NCBI GenBank assembly: GCA_964570665.1 | Contig: CAZMZH010000003.1 | Coordinates: forward strand, 186,001-250,000 | Length of the DNA stretch: 64,000 nt | Direction of reading: 5' to 3' | Source: JAJDAT01 sp964570665 | Lineage (GTDB): Bacteria; Nitrospinota; Nitrospinia; Nitrospinales; JAJDAT01 | In this document: one piece after another, positions 44,473 through 52,638 of the stretch | Layout of the letters: every line of letters begins with the position of its first letter | Position numbering within the stretch: position 1 is the stretch's first letter | The notes under the pieces: model-generated | What the model was told of the DNA's origin: nothing | Database searches by the model: none | What the model saw: only the letters and a program-made list of their open reading frames with translations | Position numbers and translations under genes: made by a program

Positions 44473-45051
44473 ATGAAGAAATTATTCTTATTTCAAATGA
44501 TTTTTTTGGTGGGGTTTTTACAAGTTTCGACGGTTTACGGAGGCGATGTCATAAAAATATCTTTAGGAGACACTCCTCTAACGCTATTTGGCGATCATAT
44601 AAAAGTGGGTAAACCTCTTCCCGAAATGGCGCTTCCAAATTTATCTTTAGCGATGACTCCTTTAGATTCGTTCAAAGGTAAAGTCACTATTCTCAGTGTG
44701 GTGCCTTCATTAGACACTCCTACATGTGAAAAACAAACTCATATTTTGAGCGAAGAAAGTCATGGCTTGGATAAAAAAGCTAACTTAATTACTATTAGCC
44801 GCGATTTACCTTTCGCGCAAAAACGGTTTTCTAAAAAAGCTAAAATAAATAATTTAGTTTTTCTCTCGGATTATCGAGACGCATCTTTTGGAAAAACGTC
44901 TGGATTATTGATCCAAGAGAATCGCCTTTTGGCACGAGCTGTCTTTGTCTTAGATAAAGAAGGAGTTGTCCGTTATAAAGAAATTGTTTCCAAACTAGCT
45001 GAATTGCCAAATATGGAAAAAGCTTTCAAAGCGGCTCAATCTTTATTGTAA
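44473..45051 (+). CDS. tpx: Exported thiol peroxidase (Tpx-like peroxiredoxin), one-cysteine form
   Basis: The protein has about 192 residues from ATG 44473, with GGAG 10 nt upstream. An N-terminal signal peptide (LFLFQMIFLVGFLQVSTVYG) precedes a peroxiredoxin domain of the Tpx subfamily: SVVPSLDTPTCEKQTH with the peroxidatic cysteine at about residue 85, and ISRDLPFAQKRFSKKAKI. The canonical resolving cysteine of RFC is serine here (RFS), and no other cysteine remains in the mature protein. Reduction must use an external thiol. Tpx is normally cytoplasmic; this one is predicted periplasmic. Confidence 0.88.
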   Translation: MKKLFLFQMIFLVGFLQVSTVYGGDVIKISLGDTPLTLFGDHIKVGKPLPEMALPNLSLAMTPLDSFKGKVTILSVVPSLDTPTCEKQTHILSEESHGLDKKANLITISRDLPFAQKRFSKKAKINNLVFLSDYRDASFGKTSGLLIQENRLLARAVFVLDKEGVVRYKEIVSKLAELPNMEKAFKAAQSLL

Positions 45052-45201
45052 AGCCATTAGATCGGCCTCTTTTGGAGAAAATTTTCCCCCGAAAGGATCG
45101 CTAAAATAATTTTCGTAAATTCGACAGGTTATTTTGATTTCGTTCATTCTGGTGATTCCGATTTCTTTTAAGAGCTGTAAGATTTCCCTGCGATTTAACA
45201 T
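45043..45201 (-). CDS. 52-aa protein behind a sigma-54 promoter-like site
   Basis: The peptide begins MLNRREILQLLKEIGITRMN and ends FSPKEADLMALQ. It is soluble, with one cysteine. ATG 45201 has GGAG six nt upstream. It overlaps the last 9 bases of tpx in the opposite direction. A sigma-54-type promoter (45309-45325, minus strand) points at it across a 98-nt leader. No family is recognised. Confidence 0.6.
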   Translation of the reverse strand: MLNRREILQLLKEIGITRMNEIKITCRIYENYFSDPFGGKFSPKEADLMALQ

Positions 45202-45210
45202 TTTTTTCTC

Positions 45211-45276
45211 CTAAAAAAGATTTAGTTCATTCACTAAATTTGATTACGCTGTTGAAACGCTAAAAAAGATTTAGTT
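45211..45276. repeat. 17-bp direct repeat in the leader of the 52-aa gene
   Basis: CTAAAAAAGATTTAGTT occurs at 45211-45227 and at 45260-45276, 49 bp apart, with an internal CTAAA/TTTAG symmetry. It lies between the sigma-54-like site and the start codon, so it may be an operator or leader RNA element. Confidence 0.7.
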
Positions 45277-45288
45277 TTTTTGGCGTTT
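45255..45288 (+). terminator. Stem-loop downstream of tpx (terminator-like)
   Basis: AAACGCTAAAAAA pairs with TTTTTTTGGCGTTT around a GATTTAG loop, with one T-G wobble. It could stop transcripts from tpx, although it lies 200 nt after the stop codon. Confidence 0.4.
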
Positions 45289-45308
45289 TGGCCTCTCTAA
45301 CATAAGTT

Positions 45309-45325
45309 ATGCATTTTTTGTGCCA
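45309..45325 (-). promoter_or_regulatory. Sigma-54 (RpoN) promoter, site A
   Basis: On the minus strand the sequence is TGGCACAAAAAATGCAT. GG and GC are separated by 10 nt, matching the -24/-12 consensus TGGCAC-N5-TTGCW except for one base. An 8-6-8 inverted repeat (45356-45377) lies about 30 bp upstream. An identical 17-mer occurs at 54534. The predicted start is near 45299, reading toward the 52-aa gene. Confidence 0.75.
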
Positions 45326-45634
45326 TAATCTTTAGGAGGGTTAGTATTTTAAAAGAAATTAAGAAGTAGCTTAATTTTTAATAAGTTAAACTTTTTTTCT
45401 ATTTGGGTTTAGTTCGTGGAAGTTTTGTTTTTGGGCTTAAAGTGGGCAATAGTTTCCCCAAAGCCCTAGACTTGAGATCTTTTAGCGATTAAATTTATTT
45501 ATATAGAGAGAGTTTATGTATTTATATTTATTGTGATTTAGACACTGAATTAAGGAGCGTATTGAGGCTTAAAACAGTTTTTAAAGGTTTTTGAATGTTC
45601 TAAATCATTGGGAAAATAGATCCAATTTTGATTT
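45326..45634. other. Intergenic region upstream of sigma-54 site A
   Basis: This region contains the inverted repeat AAATTAAG-N6-CTTAATTT (45356-45377), a possible activator site, and a GC-richer hairpin (GGGCTT 45433-45438 / AAGCCC 45461-45466 with inner GGG/CCC pairing). No open frame with a ribosome site is visible. The M16 peptidase gene ends at 45635. Confidence 0.45.
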
Positions 45635-48562
45635 TTAGTTAAAAACTTTAACTAAATGGTCAAAAGTTTTTGTACATTTTTGAATTTTTCCTTCGTTGCC
45701 TAATACACAAATTGAACCTGAATCCTTTAATTTCCGAAACAGAGGAGCAAACTCTTTAATATCGTTAAGAGTTGTTGACATAACCTCTTCCCTCTTTTTT
45801 TGCCGTAATTGGTGTGTCATTCCGGTTAGCGAATCCACCATAGAAATGGAGCCTTTTCGATCTGCGGTTAATGGTGGATCTAGCCGACCCACACAACCAA
45901 TTATGAAATTATCTAACTCTTCTTTAGACATATCGAGGTTAGAGATAAAATCGGCGATTTGGTCGTAAATGTCCAAAGTTTCCATCAAATTGGGATCGCG
46001 GTAAGAGACTAAAGCAAAATCGCCGCTGTAATAGTCGAAAGAGGCAGAACATCCATAAGCCCCACCTTTCATTCGAACGTTTTCCCAAAGGTATTGAGTG
46101 TTAAGAATAGCTTTTAGGACTTCAAATTTTCCTGAATATTTATAACCCCAATCATACAGATTTGCGCCTTTGCCTACGTATTGAATATTACCAGCCGTCA
46201 AAAACGCTTCGTTTAAATCATAAGAAGGAATTTCTAAGATAGTCTCTTTACTTTCCTTTTCCGGAAATATTTGAGCTAATGAGTTTATTTCTCTTTCAAA
46301 AATTGAGTAGTCTTCCGATTCTGAAGTAACATTAACTAACATGTTTTCTCGACAAAATATGAGATCAGCGACATTTGAAAAACAACCGGCAACTTCTTCT
46401 GGGTTTTTTTCGACTCTTTCTAATAATTTTTCTAAGAACCTGAAGTATGCCAATCCTCCAGTAAATTCGTCATATTTTCCAATCTTGGAGTTATATGAAT
46501 GCAGCCTTGAAATAACATATTGGTTGCCTGCAGGAACGATAGACGCTTCTATATCCGCTTTTGTTCCTCTGATAATATCTATTAATCGCTTTGAATCGGA
46601 AAAATCAAACTCTCCTAAAAGTTCGCGATAAATATTAAATAACTCGCTTATTTTATCTAAAACAGCTTTTCCGCTAAAAAAAACATAAGAAACAATTTTG
46701 TTTTTATCGTCTAGTTTAAGAGATGAAAAGTGACTTGTTCCAATTCCTCCTGTATGAATTCCCATTCTTTGGGTGATTTCAACGTAGCTACTTTTCTTAG
46801 TTCCCATTTCAAGAATCAGTCGTCCTAACAACGGCAAATATTGGAGTTGGTCTGTCGGAACTGCCTTTGTATTAAATCCAATTTGGACGTAACCAATTTT
46901 GTTAGTGAATAAATCGTGAAACAAGATCTTTGGAGAGTCTTGTTGTTTTTCTTCAAAAGGGAACTCATCTGGAGCGTCTTCTAAGTCTTCTACGCTTAAC
47001 TTGGGTAATGTCGCTAAAGCTTCGGGAGGATCGGAAATTAACTGAAGCTCTTGTAGCTTTTGGGTCTCCTGCTCAGTCAACTCTAGTTGGCTAGCTTCCA
47101 TTTTCGATTTATAGTCCGCCAGTTTCTTTTTGACTTTTTCGTCATTTTCTTCGGTTAATCCCGGTTTTGGAGCGCCTATTAGAACGCTTCGGTGACGGTT
47201 GTTCAAAAGATTTTCTCTAATTAAATTTTCGAAGTATCCATTTTCGGAATTTTTCCTGATGGATTTCATTATTTCTTCATATTTAAGGTGTATTAATGGG
47301 TCTCCGTCGTACAACCAGGAGCCAAGAGATTGAATGTTGTAAACAATGCCTTTCGGAAACCCTCCAAAGTTAGCTTCGCGTAATTTGAAGTCGATCGTGT
47401 TTACAGCCGCCTTTACCATATCTTTTTCAATCCCTTTTTCGACCAGCTCTTTTAAAACCTCAAAAATTAAATCGATTATTTTTTCTTCATGTTTCTTTTC
47501 GGTGCCTTTTAAACCCACTGCAAAAGCTGTTTCCAATCTTTGATCGTCGAACCCTCCGCCAATAACTTCGCTACCAAGGCCCGATTCAATAAGAGCTTTT
47601 CTAAGAGGAGAAGCGGGCGTTCCCAAAAGCAAGTGGCTTAAAATATTAAAAGCCATACAATGTTCTTGATCGATTGACTTGTTCAGAACTAATCCAACAG
47701 AAATAAAAGTTTTCTTCTCTTCAGATTCTTCTTTAGCGATTGAATAATGGATTTCTTCCCGTTTAGGTTCAAGAAATTTAGGTTGAAGATCAATCGAAGA
47801 ATCTGGAATCTGTTTTGTAAATTCGTTTAGAAAGTTTTTTTGCATAAACTCTAAATATTCCAGAGTATCGCCATCTCCATAGAGAAAGAGTCTGCTATTG
47901 GAAGGGTGATAGTGCTTTTGATGAAACTCTTTAAACTCTTCGTAGGTTAGATCGGGAATACTTTCTGGATCGCCGCCAGATTCAAATCCATAAGTAGTAT
48001 CGGGAAATAGCGAATGGTTTAAGTAGCGATCTATAACGCTTTCGGGATCTGAAAAAACGCCTTTCATTTCATTGAATACGACGCCCTTGTATATTATTTC
48101 GCTATCAGCCGATTCTAGTTCATGATGCCATCCTTCTTGCATAAAAGTTTCTTTGGTGATTTTTGGAAAAAATACGGCGTCTAGATAAACGCTCATTAAA
48201 TTAAACAAATCTTTTTTATTCCGACTGGCCACGGGATACATAGTTTTATCGGGAAATGTCATTGCGTTAAGAAATGTTTTAAGACTTCCCTTCATTAGTT
48301 CCATAAAGGGTTCTTTGACGGGATATTTTCTAGAGCCGCAAAGAACGCTATGCTCTAAAATGTGAGCTACGCCAGTATCGTTTTCTGGAGGAGTTCTAAA
48401 TGTTGCGCTAAATACTTTGTTATCGTCGTCATTTTCCATTATGAAAACCTCGGCTCCGGTAACTTCATGCTCAAAAATTAAAGCCAAAGAGTTTAACTCG
48501 TTAATTTTCTCTTGCCTATTTAGCTTAAAGCCGTGGTAATTTTTTCCAACTTCCAAAGTCAT
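45635..48562 (-). CDS. M16C insulinase-type zinc peptidase (presequence protease-like)
   Basis: This 975-residue protein has the length of PreP/Cym1/PepM16C. The inverted zinc motif is HILEH at 67-71, with the downstream glutamate in the KGVVFNEMKGVFSDPE helix. The four-lobed architecture is implied by length, with a hinge around residue 500. A peptide-binding RMKGGAYG motif (KGGAYGCSA) near the C-terminus is also present. It degrades small unstructured peptides. No signal peptide is seen, so cytoplasmic. ATG 48562 is followed by the typical LEVGKNYHGFKL start. Confidence 0.93.
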   Translation of the reverse strand: MTLEVGKNYHGFKLNRQEKINELNSLALIFEHEVTGAEVFIMENDDDNKVFSATFRTPPENDTGVAHILEHSVLCGSRKYPVKEPFMELMKGSLKTFLNAMTFPDKTMYPVASRNKKDLFNLMSVYLDAVFFPKITKETFMQEGWHHELESADSEIIYKGVVFNEMKGVFSDPESVIDRYLNHSLFPDTTYGFESGGDPESIPDLTYEEFKEFHQKHYHPSNSRLFLYGDGDTLEYLEFMQKNFLNEFTKQIPDSSIDLQPKFLEPKREEIHYSIAKEESEEKKTFISVGLVLNKSIDQEHCMAFNILSHLLLGTPASPLRKALIESGLGSEVIGGGFDDQRLETAFAVGLKGTEKKHEEKIIDLIFEVLKELVEKGIEKDMVKAAVNTIDFKLREANFGGFPKGIVYNIQSLGSWLYDGDPLIHLKYEEIMKSIRKNSENGYFENLIRENLLNNRHRSVLIGAPKPGLTEENDEKVKKKLADYKSKMEASQLELTEQETQKLQELQLISDPPEALATLPKLSVEDLEDAPDEFPFEEKQQDSPKILFHDLFTNKIGYVQIGFNTKAVPTDQLQYLPLLGRLILEMGTKKSSYVEITQRMGIHTGGIGTSHFSSLKLDDKNKIVSYVFFSGKAVLDKISELFNIYRELLGEFDFSDSKRLIDIIRGTKADIEASIVPAGNQYVISRLHSYNSKIGKYDEFTGGLAYFRFLEKLLERVEKNPEEVAGCFSNVADLIFCRENMLVNVTSESEDYSIFEREINSLAQIFPEKESKETILEIPSYDLNEAFLTAGNIQYVGKGANLYDWGYKYSGKFEVLKAILNTQYLWENVRMKGGAYGCSASFDYYSGDFALVSYRDPNLMETLDIYDQIADFISNLDMSKEELDNFIIGCVGRLDPPLTADRKGSISMVDSLTGMTHQLRQKKREEVMSTTLNDIKEFAPLFRKLKDSGSICVLGNEGKIQKCTKTFDHLVKVFN

Positions 48563-48775
48563 TTAAATTCCTTTCAATATATAAGGCCGAACTATTTTCA
48601 ATATAAAATTGAGCATTCAACAATCAGCGTTTAGTTGTCGTTAAATATAAATTTTAGCGACATACTTAAGAGACGTTTAATTTAATGAATTTTCTATGCT
48701 GTATTATGGGACTATCTAATGGGAAAAAACCATAAAAATCTGTGGAATGTATAATTAAAACGTGAAGGGATTATT

Positions 48776-49537
48776 TCATTTAATATCCAAACCTATTGGG
48801 CAGTGGTCTGAGCCTATTACTTGATCTTCGATAAACCCATCTTTTACAGACTTCATCAAGTCTTGGGTGACAAAGAAATAATCTATACGCCACCCAATAT
48901 TTCTAGCCCTTGCGTTAAATCTATAAGCCCACCAGGAGTATTGAACTTTATCTGGATTTAACGCTCGAAATGTATCTACAAATCCATGATCGATGAACTT
49001 ATCCAACCAAGCTCTCTCTTGAGGTAAAAATCCTGAGTTTTTTTGATTGGCTTTATCGTTTTTTAGGTCTATGGGGCAATGAGCGGTATTGACATCGCCA
49101 GTGATAATTAATTTTTTCCCGGATTTTTTCAAATCTTCGCAATAATTGAGAAATGCGTCGTAAAAGCGCATTTTAAAATCGAGTCGTTCCTCACCGGACG
49201 TTCCGTTTGGAAAATAAACATTTAATAAATCGAATTTCGGAAATTCTGTTCTAATAATTCTACCTTCTTTATCAAACTCTTCGATGCCCATACCCATAGT
49301 TATGGATTTTGGTTTTTTCTTTGTTAGGGTTAAAACTCCACTATATCCCTTTCGTTCGGCTGAGTTCCAAAAGGCGGTATATCCTTTTGGAGGAAAAGCA
49401 TCCGACTCTACTTGATCAGAGTTCGCCTTAGTTTCCTGAATACATATAACATCGGGAGATTCTTTTTCCACCCAATCCAAAAATCCTTTTTTTAGAATGG
49501 CGCGAATACCATTTACATTCCAGCTAATGATTCTCAT
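48776..49537 (-). CDS. xthA: Exodeoxyribonuclease III (AP endonuclease)
   Basis: The 253-residue protein has all ExoIII/EEP motifs: ISWNVNGIRA (Asn7), CIQETKA (metal Glu), YFPNG, GDVNTAH, WRIDYFFVT, and GSDHCPIGLDI at the C-terminus. It cleaves DNA at abasic sites and removes 3' blocks in base excision repair. Length is typical. The lipase gene lies 49 bp upstream on the same strand; co-transcription is possible. Confidence 0.96.
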   Translation of the reverse strand: MRIISWNVNGIRAILKKGFLDWVEKESPDVICIQETKANSDQVESDAFPPKGYTAFWNSAERKGYSGVLTLTKKKPKSITMGMGIEEFDKEGRIIRTEFPKFDLLNVYFPNGTSGEERLDFKMRFYDAFLNYCEDLKKSGKKLIITGDVNTAHCPIDLKNDKANQKNSGFLPQERAWLDKFIDHGFVDTFRALNPDKVQYSWWAYRFNARARNIGWRIDYFFVTQDLMKSVKDGFIEDQVIGSDHCPIGLDIK

Positions 49538-49586
49538 GTTTAGAGTTTTCCTATATTTACATTGAATTTTTAATTTTTTATAATAT

Positions 49587-50486
49587 TTAATTCGAAAGTT
49601 GGCTTTCTAAATGAGCTGAATAATTAACTGCCGAATGGTCTGATAATATTTTGGGAGGATCCCATACTGATATTCGGCGGTTAAATGTTTTTTTGCCGAT
49701 TTTTCCTTTTTTGTTTCGGTCGTTGGAAACGTATAGATCCGCAGCACGTATTAAAACTCCTTCTCTATTTATGTAAAACGATTCTCCGATGTGTTTAAAA
49801 GAATAACCGACGCTATTTTTTAACGGAACTTGAGTTACTAAATCGAGACAATTAACAACTCGAAAAATTGGAATTTTAGAGAGACTATTTTCAAAGTTTT
49901 CATTTCCCACCCTTGGGCTGCCAAATGTATAAAGAGCGGTTGACGGTCTAACCGTAGCCGCTAATGTAGCAATGGCAGCTCCCTGGCTATGTCCTGTAAA
50001 AAATAACAAGTCGTGTTTATTATTATTTAAAAAGCTATCCACCTCTTTCCAAATTAATCTTAGTCCTTTTTCAAACCCGCAATGAACTTTTACGTTTTTT
50101 CTATGCCAGTGGATTAAACGGAAATTAATGTTTAATTTCCATTCAGTAATGCGGCCGGTTCCTCTAAAAACAACAATATAAATGGGATTTTTTCCTAAAT
50201 CGTTTTTAGCCTCCACGATCATGCACTGCGATTCTTTATTTGCAAAAAAAGCGGCTTGTCGAAATCCAACATGTTCTAATAGGGCGTTTCTTTTTTCTCC
50301 CGCAGTTTCTTTTCCTCTTTGATCCAATTCTCGTATATAAACCAAACGACTAAATTCCATGAACCAAAGTGAATTTACTGGATCATATTCTTGAGTGGGC
50401 CGAATATTACCTGGATGGATAAAATCAAAAAAGTTATTGGCTCGTCCAGGATTTACTAAGGCCGACCAACTATTATCCCAGTCCAT
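49587..50486 (-). CDS. Class 3 lipase family protein
   Basis: The 299-residue protein has a nucleophile elbow GHSQGAA with Ser167, the oxyanion region VVFRGTGRITEW, the aspartate segment VNCLDLVTQVP and a C-terminal histidine (SDHSAVNYSAHL). This is the Lipase_3 (PF01764) pattern. No signal peptide is apparent, which is unusual for an extracellular lipase, so it may act in the cytoplasm or at a membrane. It starts at ATG 50486. Confidence 0.9.
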   Translation of the reverse strand: MDWDNSWSALVNPGRANNFFDFIHPGNIRPTQEYDPVNSLWFMEFSRLVYIRELDQRGKETAGEKRNALLEHVGFRQAAFFANKESQCMIVEAKNDLGKNPIYIVVFRGTGRITEWKLNINFRLIHWHRKNVKVHCGFEKGLRLIWKEVDSFLNNNKHDLLFFTGHSQGAAIATLAATVRPSTALYTFGSPRVGNENFENSLSKIPIFRVVNCLDLVTQVPLKNSVGYSFKHIGESFYINREGVLIRAADLYVSNDRNKKGKIGKKTFNRRISVWDPPKILSDHSAVNYSAHLESQLSN

Positions 50487-50567
50487 ACATGGCTTTCATA
50501 TAAGAATAATGGATAAACTGCATTGATAGTGTTTGATTTTTTTTGTGAATTTCTTGAATTTGTTAGA

Positions 50568-52442
50568 CTATTTTTTGGTAGTTGGCAATTCAAACCGGTT
50601 TGGCAGAGTAGGGTTTGATCGATATAAACCATTTAGCTCTTTAAATCTTAGGTTTAAAAAATAAAACCGCTCAACAGTTCGCAAAAGAACGGGTACAGGA
50701 TTATACTTCAAAATATCGTTTATGAGAGCGTTGGTGTATTGGTTATGCCCAAGTTCAATTAGAGTGAAAAAATACTTTGTCCATTCAATTTCTTTATATA
50801 TGAGAGTTTGTTCTAGCTGTGATAGTTGGTTGAAAATTTCTTTTAAATTATAGCCTTCATTTTTAAAATCAAAAAATAAGTTTGGATTTAATTTGATTAA
50901 TTTCGATACGATATTAAAAGTTTCTGAATTAGAGAGATGTGTTTCTGGATTAACTTTTTCCGAGAAAGCCGTTTCTAAACTTTTGGGGTCTAAAAAATAA
51001 ACGTTTTTTAGTATTTCTAACTTTAAGTTTTTACCGCTAGTACGAGTTTTATAAATGAACTCTAGGTTTTTTCTTTCTATTTTTTGGTTTTGGCTGTTTA
51101 CTTTTCCCGATTGGAAAATTGAATTTTTATTAATTTTTTGGGTTATAGAATTCCAAGAAATTAGATTGTCTGAGTTTGATGGATACCAAAGAATTTCGGT
51201 TTTTATTAGGTCTCCATTAGTATTGAGTTCTTTTTTTTGTGTTTGTTTTAGTTTAAATGAATTTTTATAAAAATGAGATTGGTGAATATAAAATCGATTT
51301 TGCTTTTCCCAAACGGAAAGACTCTCTTTGTTATCGTCTTTGGATGTGTCGTATTCTTTTTTTTTGTTAAGAAGCTCTAAATTATTAAAACGTTGATCCA
51401 TGTTTTTAACCCAATTTAAATCGGATAAAAGGTCTTCAAAATTTAGGGCTTTTTGATATAGATGGAGTTGGTTTAATTTTTTTAGCGGTTTTAGCTTTTT
51501 ATAAACTGTTTGAGCGATAATTTCAGCCGCTTTTTTATTAAGGTGTCTGTCTTGTTTTGATATGGTTAGTTTAGAGGCGTTCATTCCAAAAAAAGCATCC
51601 TTCCAAAGGTCCAAAACTGGAGATCCATTATCTTGAAACCAACCTGTGATTTTTGAATGAATATTTTTAAAAGGATAATCTTCTGCGAGTTGAATAAAAA
51701 CGGGTATGATTGCCGTCATGAAATGAACGCCTTTCAATCGAATCCCTTTTACCATTGTATCGAGATACACTTTTTCTGATTCCCAGCTTCTAGATTGGTA
51801 TGTTGAGTTTAGACACTTAAAGTAGGTCGGTTTTAAATTAAACCTTTCCGAGAGGCGGTTTAGTCGAAAATTTATGGATTTAAATAGTTTTGATTGATTC
51901 CCTTGGGGGATATATTGGCGAATAGAACTTAGAAAATCTTTATCATGAATTGAACAATGAAAGTCTGCCAGAGTTGGAATATCGTTCAAATAATAACCTA
52001 ACAAAACGAGATCGGGATTAAACAAAAAACCATTGCCAAATAGTTCATAAAGCTGATTATCTGTATTCCACCCTTGGTAGGCAGAATTGATAACCTCAAA
52101 ACGTTTTTGAGGAAGGTTTGTATTTAGTAAGTTTTCAAGTCTTTTCGGCCATGTGTCTTCCAAGTTATCGATACCGTGCCCGATAGTTTGCGAATCTCCT
52201 AGGACAAGAATTCGGAAAACTCCCGACGGTTTGATCAATTTATGGTCGGTATCGCGATAATTAAAAAGATTTTTTTTTACATGCTGTTTCCACCAAGCAT
52301 TATCTATAACGCGTTCATGAAGGGTGAATATTCTTAATCCAATTTCAAAAATTAGGCACAAGATAAGAAAAGATAAAATTGTCAGTAGAGACAGCCCATA
52401 TCTTGAATTTGAAAATTTGGAGAAAGTCGAGGGAGATGACAT
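50568..52442 (-). CDS. Membrane-anchored SGNH-family protein with C-terminal helical domain (tandem copy A)
   Basis: The 624-residue protein has an N-terminal TM helix (LLTILSFLILCLIFEIGLRI), then SGNH blocks: LVLGDSQTIGHGI, GYYLNDIPT and DRHLNKKAAEI. A middle part (about 330-480) is charged and poorly conserved. The C-terminal ~150 residues (LDPKSLETAFSEK to FELPT) are strongly similar to the next gene. It probably modifies acyl groups on a surface polysaccharide. The gene starts 196 bp downstream of its paralogue and may share its transcript. Confidence 0.8.
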   Translation of the reverse strand: MSSPSTFSKFSNSRYGLSLLTILSFLILCLIFEIGLRIFTLHERVIDNAWWKQHVKKNLFNYRDTDHKLIKPSGVFRILVLGDSQTIGHGIDNLEDTWPKRLENLLNTNLPQKRFEVINSAYQGWNTDNQLYELFGNGFLFNPDLVLLGYYLNDIPTLADFHCSIHDKDFLSSIRQYIPQGNQSKLFKSINFRLNRLSERFNLKPTYFKCLNSTYQSRSWESEKVYLDTMVKGIRLKGVHFMTAIIPVFIQLAEDYPFKNIHSKITGWFQDNGSPVLDLWKDAFFGMNASKLTISKQDRHLNKKAAEIIAQTVYKKLKPLKKLNQLHLYQKALNFEDLLSDLNWVKNMDQRFNNLELLNKKKEYDTSKDDNKESLSVWEKQNRFYIHQSHFYKNSFKLKQTQKKELNTNGDLIKTEILWYPSNSDNLISWNSITQKINKNSIFQSGKVNSQNQKIERKNLEFIYKTRTSGKNLKLEILKNVYFLDPKSLETAFSEKVNPETHLSNSETFNIVSKLIKLNPNLFFDFKNEGYNLKEIFNQLSQLEQTLIYKEIEWTKYFFTLIELGHNQYTNALINDILKYNPVPVLLRTVERFYFLNLRFKELNGLYRSNPTLPNRFELPTTKK

Positions 52443-52638
52443 TGACTCTTAAACGAGAAATGATTTGCAATCAAATCAATTAAAAAATAAATTTTGATTT
52501 ACATTTTATGTCTTTTTTTGTGTTAATACACCAAGTTTACAAGGAGAGACTCTTCTTTTTTGTATGAAAATCATTTTTTCATACCATCATTTTTTTCTTG
52601 AGGTCAGATCTTATTCGAATTGTTGCAAAGAGGAAGGG

